From Clostridium sp. AWRP (GTDB lineage: Bacteria > Bacillota > Clostridia > Clostridiales > Clostridiaceae): a stretch of DNA of 64,000 nucleotides. The notes beneath the pieces were generated by a model. The model had not been told where the DNA came from and did no database searches. It saw only the letters and a program-made list of their open reading frames with translations. Position numbers and translations under genes: made by a program. The DNA lies in the NCBI RefSeq assembly GCF_004006395.2, contig NZ_CP029758.2, positions 2,914,001 through 2,978,000 on the forward strand, written 5' to 3'. The first letter of the stretch is position 1; each line of letters starts with the position of its first letter. Below, piece after piece: positions 8,757-18,321 of the stretch.

Positions 8757-9524
8757 ATGTCAGTATTAAAAGCTGAAAATATAAGTAAAATTTATGGTGA
8801 TAAAAGAGGAAGCTTACAGGTAAAAGCCCTTGATAAATTTAATATTAGCATAGATGAAGGAGAATTTGTAGGGGTCATGGGGCCTTCAGGAAGTGGGAAA
8901 AGTACCCTTTTAAATATTCTTGCAACAATAGATACTCCAACCTCAGGAGAACTTTTCATAAATGAAATTAATCCAGAAAAACTTGACGAAAAGAAAGCTG
9001 CACTATTTAGGAGAAAGGAACTTGGATTCATATTTCAAGATTTCAATTTACTAGATTCCCTATCAATAAAGGAAAATATAATACTTCCACTAGTACTTAA
9101 TAAAACAAATACTCATGAAATAGAAAAAAAAGTAGATGATATTGCTTCACTTTTAAATATAAGAAAGATTTTAGATAAAAGGCCTTATGAAACTTCAGGT
9201 GGCCAGCAGCAAAGAGCCGCTTGTGCAAGAGCACTAATTCATAGTCCATCTATAATACTTGCAGATGAACCTACTGGAAATCTTGATTCTAAAGCTTCTC
9301 AGGATGTTATGGAATCTTTGACTAATTTAAATAATGAAAGAAAAGCAACTATAATGATGGTTACTCATGATCCTTTTGCAGCCAGCTTTTGTAAAAGAAT
9401 AATAATGATTAAGGACGGAAGATTCTTTTTAGAAATTGTAAAAGGAGGTAATCGTCAAGCTTTCTTCAAGGAAATTATGGATTCACTTACTTTAATAGGA
9501 GGTCATTATAATGACATTGCATAA
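8757..9524 (+). CDS. BceA-type ABC transporter ATP-binding protein
   Basis: 255 residues from ATG 8757 (MSVLKAENISKIYG), preceded by AAAGGAA; a longer frame from 8703 would add an unconserved N-terminal stretch. Walker A GPSGSGKST (42-50), signature SGGQQQRAACARAL, Walker B ILADEPTGNLDS. The MacB/LolD-like signature is typical of Bce ATPases. The last codons overlap the start of the permease gene by 14 bases, so translation is coupled. With BceB it removes peptide antibiotics from lipid II-cycle intermediates and relays the signal to the kinase. Confidence 0.92.
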   Translation: MSVLKAENISKIYGDKRGSLQVKALDKFNISIDEGEFVGVMGPSGSGKSTLLNILATIDTPTSGELFINEINPEKLDEKKAALFRRKELGFIFQDFNLLDSLSIKENIILPLVLNKTNTHEIEKKVDDIASLLNIRKILDKRPYETSGGQQQRAACARALIHSPSIILADEPTGNLDSKASQDVMESLTNLNNERKATIMMVTHDPFAASFCKRIIMIKDGRFFLEIVKGGNRQAFFKEIMDSLTLIGGHYNDIA

Positions 9525-11472
9525 CATCGCTGTTAAAAATATAAAGGGAAATTTAAATAAATTTATAATGTACTATTTAAGCAATACTTTTGTAGTTATG
9601 GTATTTTTCATATTTGGAAATTTTCTTTTAAATCCTAAGGCTTCCAGTTTAAAAAACATGGGCCAGGCTGGAGCAATTATGACAGAAACAGTTTATCTTT
9701 GTGAGTTTGTAATACTCATATTCACAGTTGTATTTACTAACTACTCCATATCAAGTTTTTTAAAATCAAGAGAAAAGGAATTTGGACTTTTATCAATGTT
9801 TGGACTGACAAAAAGCCAGGTAAGAAATTATGTTATTTTTGAAAACTTCATTGTTTCTTTATTTTCAATAACAACAGGGGTCATCTTTGGTATTCTTTTT
9901 TCCAAATTATTTTTTATGGCAATTTCAGCTATTTTGATTTTGAATGCTGAAATCCCCTTTACCATATCAATTAAAGCTGTACTATTAACTTCAGTATGTT
10001 TTTTAGTATTGTTTCAAATAACCTGTTTAAAAGCAAGTTATAAGATAAAGAGCAATAATATAATAGAACTTTTAAAAGGCTCACGGGTTGCAAAGCCAGT
10101 ACCTAAATTTTCTAGTAAAAAATCAGTTTTATCTATAATATTAATTGTATTTGGATACATTTTAGCGGTTTTTTCAGGTCAGGCTATTGTACTCACTATG
10201 TTCCCTATTTTAATTGTAGTAGTAACTGGCACCTATATGCTGTACTCTCAATTCAGCATATACATTACAAGTAAACTTAAAAATAATAATAAAATCTTTT
10301 ATAAAGGCATCAATATGATAACACTGTCTCAAATAATATATAAACTCAGTGACAATACAAAAATACTATTTGCTGTTTCAATACTTTCAGCTGTAACCTT
10401 GACAGCTTCTGCAAGCGTATACTCATTTCAAAAAACTGTACAAAAACAAACTATGCTAGACTACCCACAAGACATAAGTTTTATTGAAAATGGATTAAAT
10501 GCACACAATGTAATATCTCCTAAAGAAGTAGAAAAAGTTTTTAAATCCTATGGAAATGAAATAAAATATAAAAGTAAAATTATTCTTATAAAAGCAACTA
10601 ATAATGACTTATCTTCAAATAAGCACTCAAATTTTGAAGAACTCGTAAATAGAAAAAATTTCTATATTATGTCCAATACTGATTATAATGTTTTAGCAAG
10701 TGAGCAAAAGAAAACACCTATTAAATTAAATAATGGTGAAGTAATTGTTCACTATCATAATGTCATTGCAACTAAAGATACAAAATTATTTGCTGATAAA
10801 AATTATTTAAAATTAAATACCGAAGATACTTCCATAAATTTAAAGCTTAAAAATGAAATAAATGGTGGAATAATTAATAAGGATAAACAGAACTCTAATA
10901 CTGCAGTAATAAGCGATGATGACTTTAAGAAACTTAAAGCTGATATTAAGGATGATAATCTTCAAGTTTATTATGGTTATACTATAAAAAATGGATTTAA
11001 AGCAGTAAATTCAGTATCAAAGATAAAAAGTGAAATTCCAAAGGAAATGAAAAACAGTTTTTCTGAAAGAGTATTAAGCTTTTCTAAAATGATGGAAGTT
11101 ATGTCTACATTTTTCTTCATAGGAACCTTTATTTCAGTATTGTTCTTTATAGCAACCTGCAGCATAATATACTTTAAATTATTTAATGAAATTCAAAATG
11201 ATAAGCATGAATTTACAGCTCTTAAAAAAATGGGAATGTCTACAGATGAAATAAAAAAAATAGTAAGTACTCAATGCTTTATAATGTTCTTTCTCCCTTT
11301 TGCAGTATCCTTTATTCACACTAGTTTTGCAATAAAGGCCTTAAGCAATATATTACAAACAAGCCTTAGCCTTTATTTAATGATTATAGTTGGAATTTAT
11401 TTTCTACTCCAGACAATTTACTTTTTCTTTTCAAGGACTATGTATGTAAAGCAAATAAATACATGGCAGTAG
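9511..11472 (+). CDS. BceB-type ABC transporter permease
   Basis: 653 residues, the usual length for BceB. FtsX-type permease with about ten membrane helices. A large extracellular domain (about residues 310-515, rich in Lys, Asn and Asp) lies between helices 7 and 8, where Bce transporters recognise the antibiotic. The MFGLTKSQVRNYV and LKKMGMSTDEIKK loops are the cytoplasmic coupling helices. The gene ends with QINTWQ; the DNA of this 3' end recurs near 19972 (see findings). Function: target protection against bacitracin-like or other cell-wall peptides. The specific drug is unknown. Confidence 0.9.
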   Translation: MTLHNIAVKNIKGNLNKFIMYYLSNTFVVMVFFIFGNFLLNPKASSLKNMGQAGAIMTETVYLCEFVILIFTVVFTNYSISSFLKSREKEFGLLSMFGLTKSQVRNYVIFENFIVSLFSITTGVIFGILFSKLFFMAISAILILNAEIPFTISIKAVLLTSVCFLVLFQITCLKASYKIKSNNIIELLKGSRVAKPVPKFSSKKSVLSIILIVFGYILAVFSGQAIVLTMFPILIVVVTGTYMLYSQFSIYITSKLKNNNKIFYKGINMITLSQIIYKLSDNTKILFAVSILSAVTLTASASVYSFQKTVQKQTMLDYPQDISFIENGLNAHNVISPKEVEKVFKSYGNEIKYKSKIILIKATNNDLSSNKHSNFEELVNRKNFYIMSNTDYNVLASEQKKTPIKLNNGEVIVHYHNVIATKDTKLFADKNYLKLNTEDTSINLKLKNEINGGIINKDKQNSNTAVISDDDFKKLKADIKDDNLQVYYGYTIKNGFKAVNSVSKIKSEIPKEMKNSFSERVLSFSKMMEVMSTFFFIGTFISVLFFIATCSIIYFKLFNEIQNDKHEFTALKKMGMSTDEIKKIVSTQCFIMFFLPFAVSFIHTSFAIKALSNILQTSLSLYLMIIVGIYFLLQTIYFFFSRTMYVKQINTWQ

Positions 11473-11517
11473 TTAAATTACTACTTTTAAAAAGTAAAGA
11501 GTGCAATCGCTTTCTTA

Positions 11518-11560
11518 GAAAATTTAGAGGCAGTACTTTCTCAATGTGCCTCTAATTTTC
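11518..11560. terminator. Bidirectional terminator between bceB and pfkA
   Basis: Stem TTAGAGGCA/TGCCTCTAA (11524-11532 with 11547-11555), flanked by A-rich sequence on the left and TTTTC on the right. It can serve both the plus-strand bceAB transcript and the minus-strand pfkA transcript that meet here. A weaker hairpin (11468-11485) lies directly at the bceB stop. Confidence 0.75.
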
Positions 11561-11631
11561 TTTTAAATGCATATCAATTCTATGCGATACTTTATATTTA
11601 ACCGCTATTTCTAAACCCATAGTGTGAAAAT

Positions 11632-12582
11632 CTATAAGAGCAACTTTAATAAATCATATTCCTTTTGTTTATCAGTATTTTTGCTATTTACCTTGCTGAA
11701 GTCTACATCTATTATTTTGTTATCCTTAATTCCAACAGCCCTTCCTGCAAAACCTTTTATCAATAGTTCTACAGCTTTAACCCCCATTTTACTCGCTAAT
11801 ACTCTATCAAAAGCAGACGGATTTCCCCCTCTTTGTATAAACCCTAAAACAGTGTTTCTTATACTAATATTTAGTCTTTTTTCTATATAATTTTGAAGTT
11901 CTTCTATATCATACATTCTTTCAGTTATTATTATCACATTATCATTTTTTCCGCTGCTTATATTTTTGCTCAATTTATTACATATAGTATTAAAATCTAA
12001 TTTTTTTTCAGGAGTAGATATTATTTCTCCTCCTCCAGCTAAAGCTGAATATAGCGCTAAATCACCACAATACCTTCCCATTACCTCTACAATAGTAGTT
12101 TTTTCATGGGAAGAATCTGTATCTCTTATTTTACCTATACATTCTAAAACTGTATTTAAAGTTGTATCAAACCCTATACAATAATCTGTATAAGCCAAAT
12201 CATTATCTATAGTTCCTGGTAATGCTATAACCTTTATTCCTAGCTTGCTAAGTTCTTCCGCCCCTTGAAAAGACCCATCTCCTCCAACTACAACAAGACT
12301 ATCTAATTCAAATTTTTTTAATGTTTCTAAAGCTTTTTTTCTTCCACCTTCATCCATAAATTCTAGACACCTAGCCGTTTTTAGTATAGTGCCTCCTTTT
12401 TCTGCAATACCGTCTATATCTAAATTATATAATTTTATTATATCTTCTTCTATCAAGCCCTTATACCCGTATTTTATACCCAAAACTTCTATGCTATTAT
12501 AATTTGCAGATTTTACTACTGCTCTTATAGTAGCATTCATTCCTGGAGCATCTCCTCCACTTGTCAAAATTCCTATTTTCAT
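11632..12582 (-). CDS. pfkA: ATP-dependent 6-phosphofructokinase
   Basis: 316 residues from ATG 12582, six bases after CAGGTG; an upstream GTG at 12591 lies inside the RBS. Group A PFK motifs: SGGDAPGMNATIRA at the N-terminus, GGDGSFQGA (the Gly form that marks ATP rather than pyrophosphate use), GTIDNDLAYTDY with the catalytic Asp, MGRYCGDLA, and TVLGFIQRGGNPSAFDR. It phosphorylates fructose-6-phosphate or a related ketose phosphate. In clostridia the housekeeping pfkA usually sits with pykA; here it lies alone 107 bases behind the split transketolase operon with no clear terminator between. It may therefore be a second copy serving that operon, for example on sedoheptulose- or another ketose phosphate (inference). 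Confidence 0.92.
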   Translation of the reverse strand: MKIGILTSGGDAPGMNATIRAVVKSANYNSIEVLGIKYGYKGLIEEDIIKLYNLDIDGIAEKGGTILKTARCLEFMDEGGRKKALETLKKFELDSLVVVGGDGSFQGAEELSKLGIKVIALPGTIDNDLAYTDYCIGFDTTLNTVLECIGKIRDTDSSHEKTTIVEVMGRYCGDLALYSALAGGGEIISTPEKKLDFNTICNKLSKNISSGKNDNVIIITERMYDIEELQNYIEKRLNISIRNTVLGFIQRGGNPSAFDRVLASKMGVKAVELLIKGFAGRAVGIKDNKIIDVDFSKVNSKNTDKQKEYDLLKLLL

Positions 12583-12689
12583 ATATTTCACCTGCTTAAT
12601 ATAACTTTTAATAGCCTTGTGTATAATTCACATGTCCTTATTTTGATGGGCCTATAGATCATGTTCTTACAGCCTCTATACACTGTTTC

Positions 12690-13670
12690 TTACTTACCAG
12701 TAGCAGCAGCAAGCATCTTTTTTACTGTTTCAGCAATACTATGTGAATCCAGTCCATAATATTTGTAGATCTCAGTATCAGGCCCAATAACACTGAACTC
12801 ATCAGGTAAACCAATTCTCTTAAACTTGCAATTTATACCAGCTTCTGCTATAACCTCAGCTACTGCACCACCAAGACCACCATTAATGCTCTGATCCTCG
12901 ACAGTTACAATAAAACCTGTTTCCCTTGCAGATTTTAAAACTATATCAACATCAAAAGGTTTAATAGTATGCATATCTATAACTCTGGCATTTACACCTG
13001 TTTCTGCAAGCTCCTTTGCTGCCATAAGAGACCAATACACGCTGTTACCTGTCCCAATTAAAGTCAAATCATTACCTTCCTTTACAGCAATAGCTTTACC
13101 AATTTTAAATTCATAATTGTTATCTTTATATACATCTGGCTCAGCACCTCTTGCAATACGGATAATCATAGGTCCTTTATAAGTCATTGATTCTCTTACC
13201 ACTTTCCTGCACTGACCTGCATCTGCTGGAACACAAATTGTCAAGTTTGGTATTGCTCTATAAAATGACAAATCAGCAATAACATTGTGGGTAGGACCTC
13301 CACCAGATGTAACTCCAGAATGAGTTCCAATCAATCTTACAGGCACATCATTATAAGCAATATCTGTGTGTATCTGATCTGCTGCCCTCAAAGGAAGAAA
13401 TGGTCCAAATACTTGTGAAAATACAATTTTGCCAGAAAGAGCTAATCCAGCAGATATACCAACCTGGTTGGCTTCCGCAATGCCAATATTAAAACAACGT
13501 TCAGGATATTTTTTTATAAACTTTCCTGTAGATGTGGATGGTGCAACATTATCAGAATAAGTAAATGCAAATTCTAATCCTTCATCTGCCATTTTCATTA
13601 GTTCGACCCCATAAGCTTCTCTTGCGGATGATAACATCTGATCAAAATCGAAAGTTGTTTCAACTGCCAT
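12690..13670 (-). CDS. Transketolase, C-terminal (Pyr and C-domain) subunit
   Basis: 326 residues, the usual length of the second half of a split transketolase. It carries the pyrimidine-binding domain, with SGVTSGGGPTHNVIADLSFYRA, and a C-terminal regulatory domain (TVEDQSINGGLGGAVAEV). It starts at ATG 13670, three bases after the stop of the N-terminal subunit gene, with AAAGGTGAG upstream. The two chains together form one thiamine-diphosphate enzyme moving two-carbon ketol units. The clustered dehydrogenases and symporter suggest a special substrate rather than the pentose phosphate pathway. Confidence 0.92.
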   Translation of the reverse strand: MAVETTFDFDQMLSSAREAYGVELMKMADEGLEFAFTYSDNVAPSTSTGKFIKKYPERCFNIGIAEANQVGISAGLALSGKIVFSQVFGPFLPLRAADQIHTDIAYNDVPVRLIGTHSGVTSGGGPTHNVIADLSFYRAIPNLTICVPADAGQCRKVVRESMTYKGPMIIRIARGAEPDVYKDNNYEFKIGKAIAVKEGNDLTLIGTGNSVYWSLMAAKELAETGVNARVIDMHTIKPFDVDIVLKSARETGFIVTVEDQSINGGLGGAVAEVIAEAGINCKFKRIGLPDEFSVIGPDTEIYKYYGLDSHSIAETVKKMLAAATGK

Positions 13671-13673
13671 AAT

Positions 13674-14540
13674 TTATCTCACCTTTCTATTATTTTCTAT
13701 TGATTTTAGTGCCTCGTCCAACTGCTCTTTGGCAATTCCACCGCCATGCCATACTGCATTATTTTCCATAAATGAAACACCACAGCCCTTAGTGGTATTT
13801 GAAATAATACATATTGGCTTTCTTCTAGTTTCCGGATCTGCTGGTGGAAGAGATTGCAGGGCATTACAAACTTCATACATGTCATTTCCTTGAATCTCTA
13901 TAACATCCCATCCAAAAGCTTTTATTTTATCTCCTAAAGGATCAATATTCATTACATCCCTTGTGAAGCCAGTCATCTGTAGACGATTTTTATCAACAAT
14001 TGCTACAAGATTGCCAAGCTTATAGTGTCCTGCTGCCATAAAGGCTTCCCAATTTGAACCTTCTTCAATTTCACCATCTCCTATGATACAGAAGGTTCTC
14101 CAGTAGGCCTTTGACATTCTAGCACCTAATGCTAAACCAGTAGCTATAGATAATCCATGCCCCAAAGAACCTGTTGATGCTTCAATAGCAGGAACGTATT
14201 TTCTATTAGGATGCATGCCAAATTTAGCAGTATCTAAGGTTTCAAAATGTTCTATCATATATTCCATTGTATACATTCCCAAATCTGAAAATATAGTATA
14301 CAATGTCTCTCCACAATGACCTTTACTTAAAATCAATCTGTCTCTTTTTTCCCATTTAGGATTTTTAGGATCATAGTTCATGTACTTGTAATAGAGAGCA
14401 ACAGCCATATCAACAATAGACAATTCCCCTCCAAGGTGACCCATACCTATTTCATAGATAAATGAGCATAACTTTTTTCGAATCTCTACTGCCTTATCTT
14501 CTAATTGTTTAACTTGTTCCATATCAACATTACAATACAT
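13674..14540 (-). CDS. Transketolase, N-terminal (ThDP-binding) subunit
   Basis: 288 residues from ATG 14540, nine bases after AAGGAG; an ATG at 14549 would lie directly on the RBS. The thiamine diphosphate and metal motif runs from GDGEIEEGSNWEAF to IVDKNRLQMTG. GMGHLGGELSIVD and SKGHCGETLY carry histidines of the active-site channel, and ASTGSLGHGLS is also typical. It acts with the C-terminal subunit. Split transketolases occur in archaea and many Firmicutes and are often recruited to dedicated sugar pathways. Here it follows a zinc dehydrogenase, an SDR and a symporter. Confidence 0.92.
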   Translation of the reverse strand: MYCNVDMEQVKQLEDKAVEIRKKLCSFIYEIGMGHLGGELSIVDMAVALYYKYMNYDPKNPKWEKRDRLILSKGHCGETLYTIFSDLGMYTMEYMIEHFETLDTAKFGMHPNRKYVPAIEASTGSLGHGLSIATGLALGARMSKAYWRTFCIIGDGEIEEGSNWEAFMAAGHYKLGNLVAIVDKNRLQMTGFTRDVMNIDPLGDKIKAFGWDVIEIQGNDMYEVCNALQSLPPADPETRRKPICIISNTTKGCGVSFMENNAVWHGGGIAKEQLDEALKSIENNRKVR

Positions 14541-14581
14541 AATAGGCATCTCCTTTTTTCATTTATTTATAATAGAGGTTG

Positions 14582-15625
14582 TTAAAAATCATTACACTTA
14601 ATAAGTATTTTAGGATATTTTCCACTAATTTGAGCAGCAAAAGCTTCTTCTGCCTGATCAATAGTGAAAATTTTCTGTATAAAAGGTTTCAAGTTCATTC
14701 TAGGCATAATTTGAGCGGCACGTGGAAATGCATATGGAGCTACATTTATACTAGAAATAGTCAATTCCTTATTATACAATTTGTCATATAGATTTAGGGG
14801 CATATTATAGTTTTTAGGAAACATTGCAATATAAAGAACAGTTCCTCCTTTTGCAGCTATTTCACTGGCTGCCGGTGCAGCATTAGGTGATCCCGAAGCC
14901 TCTATTACAAGATCAAAACCCAATCCATTAGTTATTTTATTAGATTCTACACACACATCCTGCTCCAAAGGATTAATAACATAATCAGCACCAAATTCTT
15001 TGGCAAGTTCCTGTCTTTCCTTGATAGGTTCTATAAGTGTAAGTGACGTAGCTCCAAACATTTTCATTGCTTGAAGTGACAATAATCCTATAGGTCCTCC
15101 TCCTGAAATAGCAACTCTTTGACCGATCTTCATATTTGTTTTGTCCACAATTCTAACTGCAATTGACACAGGTTCTAACAAGCATGCTTCTTCTAAACTG
15201 ACATCATCTGGGACTTTAAAAACCTGGGATTCATGCCACACTACATATTCGGACATACCAGGCTTATTATCCTGATATTCACAGAACTGCTCCTGACCAT
15301 TTCGGCAATAATAACATGTACCGCAAAATCTTAAAAAGTTTCCTGCAACCTTGTCCCCTACTTTTAATCCCTTTTTAGTAGCCTTTTTACCAATTTCCAC
15401 AATAGTACCTGAAATCTCATGTCCTAGTCCAAAGGGAGGTTCAAGGCCAAAAACTCCTTCTATTACATGTGGATCAGAACCACATATTGAACAGTAAGCA
15501 ACCTTTATTTTAACATCCTCATCTCCCATTTCCTGCTCAGGCATATCTATAACCTGAACACGTCCCCTTTTATTAACATCAGGATCTTTTAAACTTCCTA
15601 CCTTAACACAAGCAATAGTCTTCAT
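14582..15625 (-). CDS. Zinc-dependent polyol/alcohol dehydrogenase (MDR family)
   Basis: 347 residues, ATG 15625 after AAGGAGG. Catalytic zinc ligands are visible in CSICGSD (Cys45) and GLGHE (His69, Glu70). The structural zinc lobe is Cys101, Cys104, Cys107 and Cys115. The Rossmann motif GGGPIGLLSLQA follows. It resembles sorbitol/L-iditol, threonine and 2,3-butanediol dehydrogenases; overall likeness does not fix the substrate. Position between the SDR and transketolase genes suggests oxidation of a polyol or sugar acid to a ketose, or the reverse, as one of two redox steps. Confidence 0.88.
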   Translation of the reverse strand: MKTIACVKVGSLKDPDVNKRGRVQVIDMPEQEMGDEDVKIKVAYCSICGSDPHVIEGVFGLEPPFGLGHEISGTIVEIGKKATKKGLKVGDKVAGNFLRFCGTCYYCRNGQEQFCEYQDNKPGMSEYVVWHESQVFKVPDDVSLEEACLLEPVSIAVRIVDKTNMKIGQRVAISGGGPIGLLSLQAMKMFGATSLTLIEPIKERQELAKEFGADYVINPLEQDVCVESNKITNGLGFDLVIEASGSPNAAPAASEIAAKGGTVLYIAMFPKNYNMPLNLYDKLYNKELTISSINVAPYAFPRAAQIMPRMNLKPFIQKIFTIDQAEEAFAAQISGKYPKILIKCNDF

Positions 15626-15644
15626 AAATTAAAACCTCCTTATT

Positions 15645-16430
15645 TTATAATGTTGTCTGGAATCCACCATCAATACTTATATACCATCCATTAATATAAT
15701 CTGATGCACTACTTGCTAAAAATACGGCAGTTCCCATTAAATCATTAAGTTCACCCCAGCGGCCACTTGGAATTCTATTTGTAATTTTATCGTAAAAATT
15801 TTTATCAGCACGTAACTCCTTGTTAACATCAGTTGCTAAGAAGCCAGGGCAAATTGCATTGGTTTGAATATTATATTTGCCAACCTCATTGGCAAATACC
15901 TTTGTCAAACCAAGAATAGCATGTTTACTTGCTGTATATGGCGGACACTTTTTATCCGCAGTAAAGGATAATGCTGAACCAATATTTATAATCTTACCGG
16001 ATTTTTGTTTAACCATTTCTTTAACTACCCTGTGGCTGAGATAGTACACAGAATTTAAATCAATATCAATAATCTTCTGCCATGCTGAATCTGGATACTC
16101 TAAAAATTCCGCAAACGTACTTCCACCTGCATTATTTACTAAAATGTCAATTTTACCATATTCTTTCAAGCACGTATTTACAACCTGCTCAATATAATCC
16201 TTTTTCGTTAAATCTCCTTGCAAGAACTTAACCTTCTGGCCAGTTTCTTCTATGAGGCTCTTAATTTCAGATACATCATCAGTAAAGTGAGGTATAAAAA
16301 GATCAGCACCTGCTTTTGCAAAAGCAACAGCATAAGCCATACCAAGACCTTGATTTGCACCTGTAACCACAGCTACCTTACCTTTAAGTGAAAATGCATT
16401 CATTGAAAAATCACTAAGCTTCTTTTCCAT
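15645..16430 (-). CDS. Short-chain dehydrogenase/reductase (KduD/gluconate 5-dehydrogenase-like)
   Basis: 261 residues. Classical SDR: cofactor motif TGANQGLG (23-30), NNAG (99-102), catalytic Ser152, Tyr165 and Lys169 (YTASK), and the PGFLATD stretch. Overall form resembles KduD and gluconate 5-dehydrogenase, enzymes that interconvert keto and hydroxy groups on sugar acids or polyols. ATG 16430 follows AGGAAGG. It lies 19 bases before the zinc dehydrogenase gene. Two dehydrogenases in series often epimerise or isomerise a sugar by oxidation and reduction. Confidence 0.88.
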   Translation of the reverse strand: MEKKLSDFSMNAFSLKGKVAVVTGANQGLGMAYAVAFAKAGADLFIPHFTDDVSEIKSLIEETGQKVKFLQGDLTKKDYIEQVVNTCLKEYGKIDILVNNAGGSTFAEFLEYPDSAWQKIIDIDLNSVYYLSHRVVKEMVKQKSGKIINIGSALSFTADKKCPPYTASKHAILGLTKVFANEVGKYNIQTNAICPGFLATDVNKELRADKNFYDKITNRIPSGRWGELNDLMGTAVFLASSASDYINGWYISIDGGFQTTL

Positions 16431-16448
16431 AATAACACCTTCCTATAT

Positions 16449-17900
16449 TTATAATTTTGTTGATTGGTCAGGGATTTCCTCTACTAACTCAACCAAACAA
16501 TTTTCTTTATCATTTTTATGTCTTATATCTAATTCAGCCATTATATCAGCTACTCTTTCTTCTGTTAAATTATAGAATACCATGAATATGATCAATGTAA
16601 CTACACAAACAACAGCTGGCAAAATAGATGTCATAATTAAAATTCCATTCAAAGATTTTGCAGTTTGAGGTACATTAGGAATATATCCAACATTAGCTAA
16701 TATCAATGTAGGTATAACTCCCCCTACTGCTAATGAAACCTTTAATCCAAGAGTAATAAGTGAGTACACAACTGCGGCATGTCTTTTGCCAGTATTGTAC
16801 TCAGCATACTCAACTGCATCCGGAATGATTGACCACAAACTGCCCATAAGTATACCATAGCCAAATGCAGCTACTGATTTAGCTATCATCATTGCTGCAA
16901 TTTGTGAAACCGGAATGATATATAAAGCTGCTGATCCAATGGCACCTAAACTCAAACCAAGTGCAACAGTGTTTTTCTTTTTTATATGTCTAAAAAGCGC
17001 AGGCACAAAAGGAACTGCCACAACTGAAGGTAAAACATTCAACATAGAAAATAAAGCAACTAGATCTTTTCTATTTACGTTATAAGTCATATAATAAATT
17101 CCTGAAGCTGATTGTATAGACGAAAATGCATAAACGCCTACAAACAGTAAAAATAATACGACACCTGGTTTATTATGTGTAATCTGATAAATAAATCCTT
17201 TAAAAGTAACTGGATCTAGATGAGATTTTACTCTGATACGTTCATGCAAAGTAGTATAACTATAAATCAAGATAGACGCACAAATAATAGAAAGTAAAAT
17301 AATAGTCATCTGGTAACCTTTTGCTGCATTACCTCTACCGAAAAACTGCGATAAAATAGGAATAAACAGTGCAACTACCACACCACCAGACTGAGCAAAC
17401 ATCATTCTTACGGAATTTAGCCTAGTCCTCTCCATAGGATCTGCTGTCATGACAGTTGTACAAGATACATATGGATTAATTATGAAAGTATATAATGTGA
17501 GCATCAAATTGTACGTAGCATATGCCCATATCAATTTGCCCGTATGTCCCAAATTAGGTACTGTAAAAGTCAAAATACCTGCAAGAGCAAAGGGAATAGC
17601 TCCATAAATAAGATAACTTTTGTACTTACCATGCTTTGGATTCATTCTTTCTGCAATAACACCCATAGTAGGGTCCCATATCATATCCCATCCTCTAGAA
17701 ATAAGAAACATAACAGAAACTTCTACAGCAGTTAATCCGTAAACATCGGTATAATAGAATGTGAGAAACATTAAAATTGACTGAAAAACTAAATTCATTC
17801 CTCCATCTACAAGGGAATATCCCACTACTTCTTTGGTAGGGAGTTTATAAAATCCAGGCTTATCACCACTTTTTTCATACAAATTCACTGTTTTTTCCAT
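16449..17900 (-). CDS. GPH-family sugar:cation symporter (MelB/XynP-like)
   Basis: 483 residues with about 12 membrane helices. The GPH signature region is seen as SRGWDMIWDPTMGVIAERMNPKHGKYKSY near helix 2-3, containing the conserved Asp cluster for cation coupling. A cytoplasmic C-terminal tail (about 450-483) is charged. Family substrates are glycosides, pentosides and uronides, taken up without phosphorylation. First gene of the operon, facing the AraC-type regulator across a 421-base gap. Because uptake is not phosphorylating and the operon lacks an obvious kinase, the source of phosphorylated substrate for transketolase is an open point. Confidence 0.9.
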   Translation of the reverse strand: MEKTVNLYEKSGDKPGFYKLPTKEVVGYSLVDGGMNLVFQSILMFLTFYYTDVYGLTAVEVSVMFLISRGWDMIWDPTMGVIAERMNPKHGKYKSYLIYGAIPFALAGILTFTVPNLGHTGKLIWAYATYNLMLTLYTFIINPYVSCTTVMTADPMERTRLNSVRMMFAQSGGVVVALFIPILSQFFGRGNAAKGYQMTIILLSIICASILIYSYTTLHERIRVKSHLDPVTFKGFIYQITHNKPGVVLFLLFVGVYAFSSIQSASGIYYMTYNVNRKDLVALFSMLNVLPSVVAVPFVPALFRHIKKKNTVALGLSLGAIGSAALYIIPVSQIAAMMIAKSVAAFGYGILMGSLWSIIPDAVEYAEYNTGKRHAAVVYSLITLGLKVSLAVGGVIPTLILANVGYIPNVPQTAKSLNGILIMTSILPAVVCVVTLIIFMVFYNLTEERVADIMAELDIRHKNDKENCLVELVEEIPDQSTKL

Positions 17901-18321
17901 TATTTCATCAACTCCTTTTCAAATTTATACTTGTATTATCAAATTAAACAAAATAAAAACAGATATACAGCATAACTTACAAGTTTTAAAACTCTTTAAT
18001 AATAGTAAACGATTGCAAAATGTACCTTCCAAATAAAATGGCATATCTTAAAAACTTAGCTCCTCCTTTTTATTTTATTCACCACTTCTCAATTATTAAT
18101 TTTATATTATTTAGTCTTAACTTAAGTGTGTTTTTTTTATGAAAACGTGTACTTTTCTATATTAATTCACTTATCTGTTATTCTTAAATGTATTTTTTTA
18201 ACACATAACTTTTTATATATTTGGGAAATAATATTTACAAATTTCTAATATATATATACAATAAAATCATAGTTAAAAATCTATACTAGTAATTTAGATA
18301 GTCTGGGGGGGTACTATGTAA
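17901..18321. promoter_or_regulatory. Divergent regulatory gap between symporter operon and AraC gene
   Basis: 421 bases without a convincing gene. It must hold the promoters of both transcripts. On the minus strand a strong AGGAGGAG at 18067-18060 is followed only by a 39-codon frame with too long a spacer, so I did not call a gene. An 8-bp palindrome ACTTAAGT lies at 18120-18127 and several A/T tracts fill the rest. I could not identify AraC half-sites with confidence. Confidence 0.5.

Noticed and set aside
11632..12582. Pyrophosphate-dependent phosphofructokinase
   Set aside because: The GGDGS motif has the Gly typical of ATP-dependent enzymes, not the Asp of pyrophosphate users.
13674..17900. 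Sulfoquinovose (sulfo-transketolase) pathway as a firm assignment
   Set aside because: No glycosidase, sugar isomerase or sulfoacetaldehyde-handling gene is present in the operon.
17925..18044. 39-codon frame on the minus strand after a strong AGGAGGAG motif
   Set aside because: The spacer from the RBS to ATG is about 17 bases, the peptide has no recognisable features, and the region must contain promoters of two operons.
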